Shown: positions 42,931-52,467 of the stretch, one piece after another
How positions within the stretch are numbered: position 1 is the stretch's first letter
How the letters are laid out: every line of letters begins with the position of its first letter
DNA from: an uncultured Dongia sp.
GTDB taxonomy: Bacteria; Pseudomonadota; Alphaproteobacteria; Dongiales; Dongiaceae
Reading direction: 5' to 3'
NCBI RefSeq assembly: GCF_936916975.1
Contig: NZ_CAKZGO010000022.1
Coordinates: 124,001-188,000 of the forward strand
Length of the DNA stretch: 64,000 bases
Translations under genes and position numbers: made by a program
The notes under the pieces: model-generated
What the model was told of the DNA's origin: nothing
Seen by the model: only the letters and a program-made list of their open reading frames with translations
Database searches by the model: none

Positions 42931-42931
42931 C

Positions 42932-45439
42932 ATGCTGAGCCTGACCCGCCGCCAAGTCATCAAGGCCAAGGCCGCTGCGATTGCCGCCACCGTTGCCGGC
43001 ATCTCCATCCCCAGCGCGCAGGCTGCCAATGGCATCATTCCCGGTGATGAGGCGCGGCTGGAATGGTCGAAGGCGCCGTGCCGCTTCTGCGGGACAGGCT
43101 GCGGCGTCATGGTGGCGGTGCGCGACAATCACGTGGTGGCCACCCATGGCGACATCCATGCTGAGGTCAATCGCGGCCTCAACTGCGTCAAGGGCTACTT
43201 CCTGTCCAAGATCATGTATGGCGCCGACCGGCTGACGCAGCCTTTGCTGCGCATGAAGGACGGCGTCTATGCCAAGGATGGCGAGTTTCAGCCGGTGAGT
43301 TGGGAACGCGCCTTCGATGAGATGGCAACGCAGTGGAAGCGCGTGCTGAAGGCGAAGGGGCCGACGGCGGTCGGCATGTTCGGCTCCGGCCAATGGACGG
43401 TGTGGGAAGGTTATGCCGCGCTGAAGTTGATGAAGGCCGGCTTCCGTTCCAACAATCTCGATCCCAATGCGCGCCATTGCATGGCCTCGGCCGCGGTCGG
43501 GTTCATGCGCACCTTCGGCATGGACGAGCCGATGGGCTGCTATGACGACATCGAGGTGGCGGACGCCTTCGTACTGTGGGGCTCCAACATGGCGGAGATG
43601 CACCCGATCCTGTGGACCCGCGTCGCCGACCGGCGGCTCTCCAATCCGCATGTCAAGGTCGCGGTCATGTCGACCTTCGAGCATCGCAGCTTCGATCTCG
43701 CCGATATTCCGATCGTGTTCACGCCGCAAAGCGATCTGGCGATCCTCAATTTTATCGCCCATCACATCATCTCGACCAACCGGGTCAACAAGGCTTTCGT
43801 CGAGAAGCACACGACGTTCCGCCGCGGCGTCACCGATATCGGCTATGGCCTGCGGCCGGAACATCCCAAGGAAGCCGCCGCCAAGCACGCAGCGGACGCC
43901 AATGATTCGACGCCGATGACGTTCGAGGAGTTTGCCACCTTCGTTGCCGATTATACGGTCGAGAAGGCCGCCGAACTCAGCGGCGTGCCGCAGGAGCGGT
44001 TGCTGGCACTGGCCGAGCTTTATGCCGATCCCAGCGTCAAGGTGATGTCGTTCTGGACCATGGGCTTCAATCAGCACACGCGCGGCGTCTGGTGCAACAA
44101 TATGGTCTATAACATCCATCTGCTGACTGGAAAGATCTCGGAGCCGGGCAATTCGCCGTTCTCGCTCACGGGCCAGCCATCGGCCTGCGGGACGGCGCGC
44201 GAAGTGGGCACGTTCAGCCATCGCCTGCCGGCCGACATGGTGGTGACGAATCCCGAACACCGCAAACATGCCGAGGAGATCTGGCAGATCCCGCACGGCA
44301 CGATTCCGGAGAAGCCCGGCTATCACGCGGTGATGCAGAACCGCATGCTGAAAGACGGCAAGCTCAATGCCTATTGGGTGCAGGTCAACAACAACATGCA
44401 GGCCGGCGCCAACATGAATGAGGAGACCTATCCGGGCTATCGCAACCCGGAGAATTTCATCACCGTCTCCGACGCCTATCCAACCGTCACCACCTCGGCC
44501 GCCGATCTCATCCTGCCCACCGCGATGTGGGTCGAGAAGGAAGGCGCCTACGGCAATGCCGAGCGGCGCACCCATTTCTGGCACCAGTTGGTGACGGCGC
44601 CGGGCGAGGCGCGGTCCGATCTGTGGCAGCTGATGGAATTCTCGACCCGCTTCACGACCGACGAAGTGTGGGCGCCAGAGGTGCTGGACGCCAACCCGCA
44701 ATTCAAGGGCAAGACCCTCTATGACGTGCTGTTTGCCAACGGGACGGTGAATAAGTTCCCGGTGAGCGAGATCGAAGAGGGCTACAACAATGCCGAATCC
44801 AATGCCTTCGGTTTTTATGTGCAGAAGGGATTGTTCGAGGAATATGCCGGCTTCGGCCGCGGCCATGGTCACGATCTTGCCGACTTCGACCGCTATCACC
44901 AGGAGCGCGGCTTGCGCTGGCCGGTGGTGGACGGCAAGGAGACGCGCTGGCGCTACCGCGAAGGCCTCGACCCCTATGTCGAGGCGGGCAGCGAGGTGCA
45001 GTTCTATGGCTACAAGGACAAGCGGGCGCTGATCTTTGCGCTGCCTTACGAAGCGCCGCCGGAAACGCCGGATGACGAATACGACATGTGGCTGTCCACG
45101 GGCCGGGTGCTGGAGCATTGGCATTCCGGCACGATGACCAGGCGCGTGCCGGAGCTCAACCGTGCTGTGCCGAATGCGCTGTGCTACATGCATCCCGACG
45201 ATGCGAAGAAACGCGATATGCGCCGCGGCGATGAGATCAAAGTGATCTCGCGCCGCGGCGAGATCCGCGTGCGCGTCGAGACCCGTGGCCGTAACAAGCC
45301 GCCGCGCGGCCTCGTCTTCGTGCCCTGGTTCGACGAAGGGCGCCTCATCAACAAGGTGACCTTGGACGCCACCGATCCCATCTCCAAGCAGACCGACTAC
45401 AAGAAATGTGCCGTCCGCATCGAAAAGGTGACGTCATGA
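42932..45439 (+). CDS. napA: Periplasmic nitrate reductase catalytic subunit NapA
   Basis: 835 residues from [19 protein letters not shown], a twin-arginine signal (TRRQVIKA) cleaved near AQAAN. The [4Fe-4S] ligands are Cys50, Cys53, Cys57 and Cys85 (CRFCGTGC and LNCVKGYF). The molybdenum ligand is Cys183 in ARHCMASA. The bis-MGD domains follow to [14 protein letters not shown] near the C-terminus. It reduces nitrate to nitrite in the periplasm. GAGGAGG before the ATG overlaps the end of napD. Confidence 0.97.
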   Translation: MLSLTRRQVIKAKAAAIAATVAGISIPSAQAANGIIPGDEARLEWSKAPCRFCGTGCGVMVAVRDNHVVATHGDIHAEVNRGLNCVKGYFLSKIMYGADRLTQPLLRMKDGVYAKDGEFQPVSWERAFDEMATQWKRVLKAKGPTAVGMFGSGQWTVWEGYAALKLMKAGFRSNNLDPNARHCMASAAVGFMRTFGMDEPMGCYDDIEVADAFVLWGSNMAEMHPILWTRVADRRLSNPHVKVAVMSTFEHRSFDLADIPIVFTPQSDLAILNFIAHHIISTNRVNKAFVEKHTTFRRGVTDIGYGLRPEHPKEAAAKHAADANDSTPMTFEEFATFVADYTVEKAAELSGVPQERLLALAELYADPSVKVMSFWTMGFNQHTRGVWCNNMVYNIHLLTGKISEPGNSPFSLTGQPSACGTAREVGTFSHRLPADMVVTNPEHRKHAEEIWQIPHGTIPEKPGYHAVMQNRMLKDGKLNAYWVQVNNNMQAGANMNEETYPGYRNPENFITVSDAYPTVTTSAADLILPTAMWVEKEGAYGNAERRTHFWHQLVTAPGEARSDLWQLMEFSTRFTTDEVWAPEVLDANPQFKGKTLYDVLFANGTVNKFPVSEIEEGYNNAESNAFGFYVQKGLFEEYAGFGRGHGHDLADFDRYHQERGLRWPVVDGKETRWRYREGLDPYVEAGSEVQFYGYKDKRALIFALPYEAPPETPDDEYDMWLSTGRVLEHWHSGTMTRRVPELNRAVPNALCYMHPDDAKKRDMRRGDEIKVISRRGEIRVRVETRGRNKPPRGLVFVPWFDEGRLINKVTLDATDPISKQTDYKKCAVRIEKVTS

Positions 45440-45927
45440 GAGGGTTGTGCGGTCTCTGGCTGGTAGCGGCCGTGATCGGTCTTGCCAGCCTTTCCACCAA
45501 TGTCGCCCAGGCGCAGGACGTAAAAGATCTCCGCGGCGGTGTACCGCCGACCGAGGAAGTGGCGCCGCCGGTGATCTATAAGGAGATCAACGACGACAAG
45601 CGGCGGGCGCGCAACTACCCCGAACAGCCACCGGTGATCCCGCACAATATCCGCGACTATCCGGTGACGCTCAACGCCAATAAATGCCTGACCTGCCACA
45701 CCCGCGAATTCACCGCGCAATCCCAGGCACCGATGATCAGCATCACGCATTTCATGGACCGCGAGGGCCAGACGTTGGCGACCGTGACGCCGCGGCGCTA
45801 TTTCTGCACGCAATGCCATGTGACGCAGGCAGAAGCGCCGGATCTGGTCGAGAACCAGTTCGTGCCGATCGAGGAAATCCTGCGCGCCTTCAAGCAGGAT
45901 GGTGAAGCCGGGGAGCAGGCGCCATGA
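45436..45927 (+). CDS. napB: Periplasmic nitrate reductase diheme cytochrome NapB
   Basis: 163 residues from [26 protein letters not shown], a Sec signal peptide. Heme sites are CLTCH (Cys84-His88) and CTQCH (Cys124-His128); His70 (VIPHNI) and His105 (ITHFMD) are the expected distal ligands. NapB passes electrons from NapC to NapA. Its start overlaps the napA stop by 4 bp. Confidence 0.95.
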   Translation: MRGLCGLWLVAAVIGLASLSTNVAQAQDVKDLRGGVPPTEEVAPPVIYKEINDDKRRARNYPEQPPVIPHNIRDYPVTLNANKCLTCHTREFTAQSQAPMISITHFMDREGQTLATVTPRRYFCTQCHVTQAEAPDLVENQFVPIEEILRAFKQDGEAGEQAP

Positions 45928-46649
45928 TCCGGCGCCTCGTGCTGTGGGGCTGGCGGCGCGCCAACGAAATCTGGTTCGTGCTGCGCAAGCCCAGTGTGCA
46001 TTTCAGCCTGGGGTTCCTGACCATTGGCGGGTTCCTGGCCGGCATCATCTTCTGGGGTGGCTTCAACACGGCGCTGGAACTGACCAATACCGAGGCCTTC
46101 TGCATCTCGTGCCATGAGATGCGCGATAATGTTTATGAGGAATTGAAGACCACCATCCATTTCACCAACCGGTCCGGCGTGCGCGCGACCTGCCCGGATT
46201 GCCATGTGCCGCATAAATGGACCGACAAGATCGCACGCAAGATGCAGGCGTCGAAGGAAGTCTGGGGCAAGATCTTCGGCACCATCAACACGCGTGAGAA
46301 GTTTGTGGGGCTGCGCCGGGAATTGGCCGAGCATGAATGGAAACGTCTCAAGGCGAACGATTCCCTCGAATGCCGCAACTGCCACAATTTCGAATACATG
46401 GATTTCACCCGGCAGAACGCCCGTGCCGCGGCCGCCCACAGCACGTTCCTGGCGGCGGGCGAAAAGACCTGCATCGATTGCCACAAGGGCATCGCGCATC
46501 ATCTTCCCGACATGCAGGGCGTCCCCGGCTGGGATGCAAGCGAGTTGCCGCCGCTTGAGGCGCCGGATGACACGGCCAGCGACGATATCCGGCGGCTCGG
46601 CGAGGCGATGCGTAACCTCCCGCCGGCGGTGGCCGTGGCGGCACAATAG
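45924..46649 (+). CDS. napC: Tetraheme quinol dehydrogenase NapC
   Basis: 241 residues. One N-terminal membrane anchor ([28 protein letters not shown]) and four heme sites: CISCH (60-64), CPDCH (90-94), CRNCH (150-154), CIDCH (183-187). NapC oxidises quinol and feeds NapB. The operon therefore has the membrane-to-enzyme route without NapG or NapH. Confidence 0.95.
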   Translation: MIRRLVLWGWRRANEIWFVLRKPSVHFSLGFLTIGGFLAGIIFWGGFNTALELTNTEAFCISCHEMRDNVYEELKTTIHFTNRSGVRATCPDCHVPHKWTDKIARKMQASKEVWGKIFGTINTREKFVGLRRELAEHEWKRLKANDSLECRNCHNFEYMDFTRQNARAAAAHSTFLAAGEKTCIDCHKGIAHHLPDMQGVPGWDASELPPLEAPDDTASDDIRRLGEAMRNLPPAVAVAAQ

Positions 46650-46741
46650 GCGTCTGCTTCTGGCAGCCCAAGCGGATATCGCCAGCGGTGCGGGAATCAT
46701 GGCATCGTGTCGCACTGCGACGATGCCTGGAGTAATTTCGC

Positions 46742-48058
46742 GTGCCCAAGATCCATCTCCTGCCGGCCGATGACGCGACCAATGGCTGGCTCAAGCGATT
46801 GCCACTGCGGCAGCCGAAACCCAGCCTGCAGGGACGCATAACAGCCGACTGGCTGGTCATCGGCGCCGGATTTGCCGGGCTGGCCGCAGCACGCCGGTTG
46901 GCGGAGAACCGGCCCGGGGATCACATCGTCCTCCTGGATGCACGGTCTGTGGGGGATGGTGCGTCGGGCCGGAACTCAGGCTTCGCCATCGACCTGCCGC
47001 ATCATGCCAGCGGCGATCTGCGGCATCTCGACGGGGCAAGGCGTGCCCTTCGGCTCAACCGGATGTCGGTCGATTATCTCGACCAGATCGTGACGACGCA
47101 GGGCATCGACTGCCAGTGGAGCCGGCAGGGCCAGATCATGGCGGCCAGCGCTGTATTGGGCGAAAGGCAGTTGGCGCATTTCCGGACGATGCTCGAAGCA
47201 CTCGATGAACCATATGAAGTCCTGGATCAAGACGCGCTGAAGACCCTTCTGGGCACGCCGTTCTACCAGATGGCCGTGCGGACGCCGGGTACGGTCCTGA
47301 TGCAGCCGGTGGCGCTGGTGCGCGGGTTGGCGGATACATTGTCCGCGAATGTGACGCTTCATGAGAACAGCGCCGTCACATCGATCGAGTATGGCGACGC
47401 GATTGTGGCCACCACGACACATGGCGAGGTACGCGCGGACAAGCTGGTGCTCTGCGTCGATGGTTTCGCCCCGCAATTCGATATTTATCGCAGCCGTCTG
47501 TTCGGCTTGCGCATCTTTGCCAGCATCACGCGGCCATTGACGGAGGCCGAACGGCAGGGGCTGGGCACCGCGCGTGAATGGGGTGTCTTGCCGGCAGCGC
47601 GCTTCGGCGGCGGCACGCTGCGTTATACCCAGGACGGGCGCATCCTGCTGCGCTCCTCCTACCGCTATCGGCCATCGATGCAGGCGGATGCCGGAACCAA
47701 TGCCCGGGTGGCTCTCATTCACCGCCGCAAGTTCGGCGAGCGCTTCCCCCAGCTGAGGCACGTGCCGTTCGAGGCGACCTGGTCGGGGTTCCTGTGCCTG
47801 TCGCAGAACCTGGCGCCGGGATTTGGGCAACATCGGGCGAATGTTTTCTCGGCGGTGTGCCAGAACGGCGTCGGCGTCACCAAGGGCACGCAATCCGGCG
47901 TGCTCATCGCCGATCTCGCCTGCGGGATCGACAATCCGCTGATCGCCGACATGGCAGCACAGGGCCAACCCAACAAATTGCCGCCGGAGCCGTTTCTGGG
48001 GCTGGGGGTAAGAGCGAACCTGCTTTGGCAAGGCTGGCGGGCCAGGAGTGAGCGGTAA
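46742..48058 (+). CDS. FAD-dependent amine/amino-acid oxidoreductase (DadA/PuuB-like)
   Basis: 438 residues from a GTG at 46742, with GGAG nine bases upstream. The dinucleotide-binding motif is DWLVIGAGFAGLAAARRLAE (about residue 37), followed by DARSVGDGASGRNSGFAID, a segment typical of gamma-glutamylputrescine oxidase-like enzymes. The C-terminal GVGVTKGTQSGVLIADLACG closes the FAD site. It probably oxidises a secondary amine or D-amino acid. It follows nap by 92 bp but is functionally unrelated to it. Confidence 0.87.
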   Translation: MPKIHLLPADDATNGWLKRLPLRQPKPSLQGRITADWLVIGAGFAGLAAARRLAENRPGDHIVLLDARSVGDGASGRNSGFAIDLPHHASGDLRHLDGARRALRLNRMSVDYLDQIVTTQGIDCQWSRQGQIMAASAVLGERQLAHFRTMLEALDEPYEVLDQDALKTLLGTPFYQMAVRTPGTVLMQPVALVRGLADTLSANVTLHENSAVTSIEYGDAIVATTTHGEVRADKLVLCVDGFAPQFDIYRSRLFGLRIFASITRPLTEAERQGLGTAREWGVLPAARFGGGTLRYTQDGRILLRSSYRYRPSMQADAGTNARVALIHRRKFGERFPQLRHVPFEATWSGFLCLSQNLAPGFGQHRANVFSAVCQNGVGVTKGTQSGVLIADLACGIDNPLIADMAAQGQPNKLPPEPFLGLGVRANLLWQGWRARSER

Positions 48059-48082
48059 GGCTTTTAAATGAATATTTTTGCA

Positions 48083-48111
48083 TTGACTTAATTAAGTGAA
48101 TGGCGAAATAT
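48083..48111 (+). promoter_or_regulatory. Promoter with embedded palindrome upstream of the ArsR gene
   Basis: TTGACT (48083-48088) and AAATAT (48106-48111) are spaced by 17 bp. A perfect 12-bp palindrome, ACTTAATTAAGT (48086-48097), overlaps the -35, as an autorepressor site would. The predicted start lies at about 48118, where an ATG occurs. Confidence 0.55.
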
Positions 48112-48117
48112 ATCGCC

Positions 48118-48465
48118 ATGGACATTTTCACAGCCCTTGCCGACCCCACCCGTCGCCATATTGTCGAGTTTCTCGGCAAGGGCGAGCAGGCGGTTGGCGC
48201 CATCACTGAGCAGTTCGAACTCAGCCCGCCGGCGATCTCTCAGCATCTCAAGGTGCTGAAGGAGGCCGAACTGGTGCATGTGCGCATCGATGGGCAGCGA
48301 CGCATCTACAGCCTCAATCCGCAGGGCCTGACGGCGCTCGATGATTGGCTGAACCGCATGCGGCGCTTCTGGAACGGCAGCCTTGATGCGCTCGAGCGTG
48401 AACTCAGGAAACCTGTCGCCAAGCCAAAACCCAAATCCGTCAAATCGCGAGGAGACCAAAAATGA
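48118..48465 (+). CDS. ArsR family transcriptional regulator
   Basis: 115 residues from MDIFTALADPTRRHIVEFLGKGEQAVG; an in-frame ATG at 48100 is possible. The winged helix is ITEQFELSPPAISQHLKVLKEAELVHVRIDGQRRIYSLN. No metal-binding cysteines of the ArsR/SmtB metal sensors are present, which fits the subgroup linked to SRPBCC genes. Its stop overlaps the next start by 4 bp. The start at 48118 has no visible ribosome-binding site and may be translated from a leaderless transcript. Confidence 0.9.
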   Translation: MDIFTALADPTRRHIVEFLGKGEQAVGAITEQFELSPPAISQHLKVLKEAELVHVRIDGQRRIYSLNPQGLTALDDWLNRMRRFWNGSLDALERELRKPVAKPKPKSVKSRGDQK

Positions 48466-49007
48466 ACGTCGCCACGGCCGAAAAATACGGAATCATCACC
48501 GAAGCCGGCAGCATTGTTTTCGAGCGCCTGCTCCCAGGCCCTATCGAGCGCGTGTGGGACTATCTGACGGATCCCGATAAGCGCGCCATCTGGCTGGCGG
48601 GTGGATCGACCGATCTGGCACCAGGCGGCAAGATCGAGCTCTTTTTCCGCCACAGCGATCTCCAGGCCAAGCCAGAACCCACGCCAGAGCGCTACAAGGC
48701 GATGGAGAACGGCGTCACCTTGCGTTGCGAGGTCACTGCCTGCAAGAAGCCACATCTTCTCAGCTATCTCTTTGGTAATGACGGGTCGGAGGTGACCTTC
48801 GAACTGAAAAGCCAAGGCAGCGACGTTCTGCTGACCCTCACCCATCGTCGCCTGCCGAACCGGAAAGAGATGCTGAGTGTCGCCGGCGGCTGGCATACGC
48901 ATCTCGGTCTGCTGATGGATCATCTTGCCGGTCGGCCGGGGCGGCCCTTCTGGTCCAATCATGCCAAACTGGAACAGGAATACGATCAGCGCCTCGGCAA
49001 AGCGTGA
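48462..49007 (+). CDS. SRPBCC (AHSA1/START-like) protein
   Basis: 181 residues. The START-like fold is evident: IVFERLLPGPIERVWDYLTDPDKRAIWLAGGSTDLAPGGKIELFF, and C-terminal GGWHTHLGLLMDHLAGRPGRPFWSNHAKLEQEYDQRL. Members bind small hydrophobic ligands or act as co-chaperone-like modules. It is the first of two SRPBCC genes under the ArsR regulator. Confidence 0.88.
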   Translation: MNVATAEKYGIITEAGSIVFERLLPGPIERVWDYLTDPDKRAIWLAGGSTDLAPGGKIELFFRHSDLQAKPEPTPERYKAMENGVTLRCEVTACKKPHLLSYLFGNDGSEVTFELKSQGSDVLLTLTHRRLPNRKEMLSVAGGWHTHLGLLMDHLAGRPGRPFWSNHAKLEQEYDQRLGKA

Positions 49008-49032
49008 CGCGATGTGAAAGGAGAGTCGTGAC

Positions 49033-49461
49033 ATGGCTAGCATCGACCAGATTCAATATGTGAAAGCACCGATCGCCGATGTCTTTCGCGCGCTAACCAC
49101 GGCGGAAGGCCTGGCCGCCATATGGACCGACGATCTCTCCGTCGTGCCGCAGCAGGGCGCAATCAACACATTCAAATTCGGCAACAGCAAGCCGGACCGA
49201 ATGAAGGTCGCCGAACTGACACCCAACAAACGTGTGGTATGGGATTGCGTCGATTCCGATCCGGAATGGATCGGGACGGAGATCAGCTTCGAACTTGAGG
49301 ATCGCGGCGGTTCGGTCGCCGTCACACTGAAACAGGACAAGTGGCGCGCAGTGACCGAATTCTACCGCTCCTGCAACTACAATTGGGGCATCTTCCTGCT
49401 GAGCCTCAAGGGTTATTGCGAAGACGGCAAAGGCGTGCCGTATCAGAATCGAAAGTTCTAG
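49033..49461 (+). CDS. SRPBCC (AHSA1/START-like) protein, second copy
   Basis: 142 residues from MASIDQIQYVKAPIADVFRALTTAEGLAAIWTDDLSV, after AAAGGAGAG. It keeps the fold (WDCVDSDPEWIGTEISFELEDRGGSVAVTLKQDKW) and ends with NYNWGIFLLSLKGYCEDGKGVPYQNRKF, a tail typical of this group. It differs strongly from the upstream copy, so the pair is not a recent duplication. Confidence 0.88.
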   Translation: MASIDQIQYVKAPIADVFRALTTAEGLAAIWTDDLSVVPQQGAINTFKFGNSKPDRMKVAELTPNKRVVWDCVDSDPEWIGTEISFELEDRGGSVAVTLKQDKWRAVTEFYRSCNYNWGIFLLSLKGYCEDGKGVPYQNRKF

Positions 49462-49513
49462 GGTTCAGCAGAGTTTTCGCGCATGACGGCGATCCTGATC
49501 GGCGCGGCGAACC

Positions 49514-50398
49514 TCACACCGCCACCGCGAGCAGGGCATGCCGATAGCCATCAAGAGCGGCCATTGCATTCCCCAGCAGCGTGGCATCGCCGATCTCGGC
49601 AAGATCGGCACGCATAACGTCGGCAAGGCCGAAATCGAACAGGGAGTGGATGTCGTCGAGGGTCTCATCCCACGGCCATGATGGACCAGCCTCGACCATC
49701 CGGTATTCCAGTATCAGCATGTCGGCGATGATGAAGAGCATGGTTCTGGCCTTGGCCGCGACCTGGGTGAGGCCTAGTGCGCCCGCGCGTTTCTCGACAT
49801 TGCGCAGTTGCACGTTCAGATGATTGCGCCTGGCCGTGATCACGGCCAGGCGATGTGCGACACGCGACGGCGTGTCGATGGGACAGGCGAGGCTCTCGGC
49901 AAGATCGTTGAGCTTGCCAATGATATCGACAATGTTGTTCATCCCGCGAAAATAGATGCCGACCAGGACATGGTCGACGCGCTGGCGACCAGCCGATAAG
50001 GGCAGGATCAATTTGGTCTGGTGGGCAAACACGCCATCGCTGTTGGTGAAGGCGGACTCAAAATAGGCCGGGCGCCGCGATGCCAGCACCGTGCCATATT
50101 GCTCGATGAGAAGGTCGCGTTCTTTTGTGGCCGTCAGCGTCTCCATGCCATGCCCGGCACGGCCTGTGCCGTAATATTGCTGCAGCCCCAAGCCTTCCCA
50201 TTCGACCTCGTAGGTCGTGACGGCGCCACGAAACCGGATCAGCATCAGGTTTCTGCGCCATCGCCTCAGACCAGCGTGTTCAAGGCCTACGTCGACGGCC
50301 TGGGCGCTTGAATGTCTCTTGCGCCAATGAATATAGAGCGACCAGAGACGTGGTTCAGGCCGAATGGGATAGGGGTCGAAATCATACTCGGTCATCAT
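49514..50398 (-). CDS. PAS-like domain protein with helical C-terminal domain
   Basis: 294 residues. The first half (PEPRLWSLYIHWRKRH, LMLIRFRGAVTTYEVEWEGLGLQQYYGTGRAGHGMETLTATKERDLL) looks like the PAS_5-type sensory domain found in Rhodospirillales and Rhizobiales. The second half (160-294) is mostly helical with no enzyme motif. No output domain is recognisable, so it may act through protein contacts. Confidence 0.7.
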   Translation of the reverse strand: MMTEYDFDPYPIRPEPRLWSLYIHWRKRHSSAQAVDVGLEHAGLRRWRRNLMLIRFRGAVTTYEVEWEGLGLQQYYGTGRAGHGMETLTATKERDLLIEQYGTVLASRRPAYFESAFTNSDGVFAHQTKLILPLSAGRQRVDHVLVGIYFRGMNNIVDIIGKLNDLAESLACPIDTPSRVAHRLAVITARRNHLNVQLRNVEKRAGALGLTQVAAKARTMLFIIADMLILEYRMVEAGPSWPWDETLDDIHSLFDFGLADVMRADLAEIGDATLLGNAMAALDGYRHALLAVAV

Positions 50399-50768
50399 CC
50401 CCGCAACCCTCCTTGAGATAAGAGTTGTCGTGAGAGCTCCCTTTTTGCGACCTTTATCGCCTAGATGATAGGTGCCCTGCGATCTCCAGACATTATGTCG
50501 ACATCGCCGGGGAGAAGTTCCATCAGACAGTTTCTGTCTGCACCTATGAGCCGTTCACCTGTGTTGCTGCGTCGGCGATCGTCGGCCCAAGAGCAAGCCA
50601 AAGCCTCGGAACGGCGACACCAATGCTGCTTTTAGGAATTATTGCAGAGATCGTCAACAAGTTGCTTCAGCTCGTTTTGTGCGCCCCGTCATAGCGAGCC
50701 GAGCCGCCGACGATTAGAGTGAACATCATGCGTGTGTCGATGTGCGCAATATTTGCGAGGAGTGCTGC
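50399..50768. other. Gene-free interval
   Basis: These 370 bases show no convincing gene. The only clear element is a 7-bp hairpin, CAGACAG/CTGTCTG with a TTT loop (50524-50540). The last 40 bases hold the leader of the lipoprotein gene. Confidence 0.6.
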
Positions 50769-51338
50769 ATGCGATCGATCGGTTTGGTCCTTAGCCTGGC
50801 AGCCGCCCTGGGCCTGGCGGCGTGCTTTGTCCAACATCCAGATTTGATCGGCGCGGCAGAACCGGCCGAGGCCGGTGCCTGGAGTGCCGCCTGGGTGGCG
50901 GCACCCTTGCGTGACGGCGATGAGCCGGGCTTCTTCCGCGTCACTGATGTTGACCCGGCGCAGGGCGTCTTCACGGTCGAGGAAGCCGATGCCGACGGCG
51001 TGGGCATGGGCGAGAAGATGGAATTGCATCTGCGCCGCGTGGACGCGCAATTGTTTCTGGATGTGCGTGACAAGAAAGACGGTCCGTGGATGCTGTTCGT
51101 GGTGGAAAAGGCGACGCCGGAGGAGATTGTGCTCGCCTGGAAACCAGCGACGAAGCCGTTCGAGGACGCGATCGCCAAGGGCGATTACAAGGCGCATCTC
51201 ACCAAGACCGGCGAGGACGTGCGGGAGATCGCGATGAACGAGCTCAGCGTGGCCGAAGCCAAGCTGCTCGCCGCAAATTGGCGTAATCTCTTCGTTGCCG
51301 AACGCATTACGCTCAAACGCATGGCTGACGCCAATTGA
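50769..51338 (+). CDS. Putative lipoprotein of unknown function
   Basis: 189 residues from MRSIGLVLSLAAALGLAACF, with GAGGAG nine bases before the ATG. The N-terminus is a lipoprotein signal with lipobox LAAC (acylated Cys near residue 19). The mature part is acidic with WMLFVVEKATPEEIVLAWKPATKPFEDAIAKGDYKAHLTKTG. I recognise no family. It is followed by a 433-bp gap before the DUF2589 cassette. Confidence 0.7.
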   Translation: MRSIGLVLSLAAALGLAACFVQHPDLIGAAEPAEAGAWSAAWVAAPLRDGDEPGFFRVTDVDPAQGVFTVEEADADGVGMGEKMELHLRRVDAQLFLDVRDKKDGPWMLFVVEKATPEEIVLAWKPATKPFEDAIAKGDYKAHLTKTGEDVREIAMNELSVAEAKLLAANWRNLFVAERITLKRMADAN

Positions 51339-51771
51339 AAATGTATCGTTTCAACAGGCTGCGGTAGTCCGGCTGGCGGCAACCATTTTTACCGTGCGCC
51401 GACCTCGGCGTGTGTGCCTGCACAATCGGTGACTGATTCGCCGGCATAATCGTTCATGCCGCTGGGCCACGGTCGCGGATGCGGCAGGCTTGCCTTAACA
51501 GGCGAACAATCTTTACGGGTTTTCTGGTCTGACAGGCGTTGCGAAAGAGCGTAGCTTTCTCGTTGCGCGCCCAATGGGTCGGGCGTGTTATCGATCCCAG
51601 CGTGTACCAACATTTCGGCACCAGCTTTGCGCCCCAGCTTTATGCGATGGGGTGCGACGCGGGGCGTTTTTCGCGCATCCAGAGGACGTGCTGGGTTTGA
51701 GCGGGGCCAAGATTTCAGAATGAAGACATGAGGGAGTGACTCTGACGTCAGCTATTTGAGGAGACATGGTC
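51339..51771. other. Gene-free interval upstream of the DUF2589 cassette
   Basis: These 433 bases contain only short overlapping frames without ribosome-binding sites. They should hold the cassette promoter, but I could not single out a convincing -35/-10 pair. Confidence 0.5.
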
Positions 51772-52440
51772 ATGCCTAATCCGGGACAGGAATTATCGAG
51801 TATAGATTTTGCCTCCATGCTCGGTGGACCGCTGCGGGCGGTCATCAATGCGCAAGCCCAGGCCGCGATCTCCACGGTCAATTTCATCAAGGAGGTCGGC
51901 TTCAAGAAGCCGGCGGCCGAAGAAGTCGCGGGCGGCGATACCTCGACGCAGGAACCGATCTACGTCAAATTCAAATATCCCAAGGAACTGAGCCCGTTCC
52001 AGCCGGCCATTCCGGCCGATGCCGGTGACCCGGCCGCGGTGCCGCCACGGGCCGCTCGTCCAGCGGTGGCCGCGGTACCGGCGGTCTTCGAGACGCAGCA
52101 GCTGGAAGTGCCGATTCTTACCATGCTGCCGATCCCGTTCATCCGCATCGACCTCACCACCATCGACTTCAATGCCAAGATCAATTCGGTCGAGTACCAG
52201 AAGACCGATACCAATCTGAAGATCGATGCCGCCCTGGAGGCCAAGGCTGGCTGGCTGTGGGGCTCGGCCAAGCTCAATGTTTCGACGTCGTTCCAGCGCA
52301 CGACGCAGCAAGGCAACACGGTCGACCGGACCTATTCCATGGCTGTCCATATCAAGGCGGTGCAGGACGAAATGCCCGCTGGCATGGAACGGATTCTTGG
52401 CATCCTGGAGGGTGCCATCACCTCGAAGCCTGCGGCATAG
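51772..52440 (+). CDS. DUF2589 family protein
   Basis: 222 residues from MPNPGQELSSIDFASMLGGPLRAVINAQAQAAISTVNFI; GAGGAG is eight bases before this ATG and only two before the alternative at 51766. Family features are the N-terminal amphipathic helix and the beta-rich block VPILTMLPIPFIRIDLTTIDFNAKI, followed by GSAKLNVSTSFQRTTQQGNTVDRTYSMAVHIKAVQDEMPAGMERILGILEGAI. A Pro/Ala-rich linker (about residues 68-107) separates the two. No signal peptide is present. The function of DUF2589 is unknown to me. It starts a four-gene cassette. Confidence 0.85.
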   Translation: MPNPGQELSSIDFASMLGGPLRAVINAQAQAAISTVNFIKEVGFKKPAAEEVAGGDTSTQEPIYVKFKYPKELSPFQPAIPADAGDPAAVPPRAARPAVAAVPAVFETQQLEVPILTMLPIPFIRIDLTTIDFNAKINSVEYQKTDTNLKIDAALEAKAGWLWGSAKLNVSTSFQRTTQQGNTVDRTYSMAVHIKAVQDEMPAGMERILGILEGAITSKPAA

Positions 52441-52467
52441 GGGCCGATCACTAGAGGGTGACGCCGC

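Noticed and set aside
42881-45193. A 770-codon open frame antisense to napA
   Set aside because: Composition is a mirror of napA codons, with no family motifs; napA is certain.
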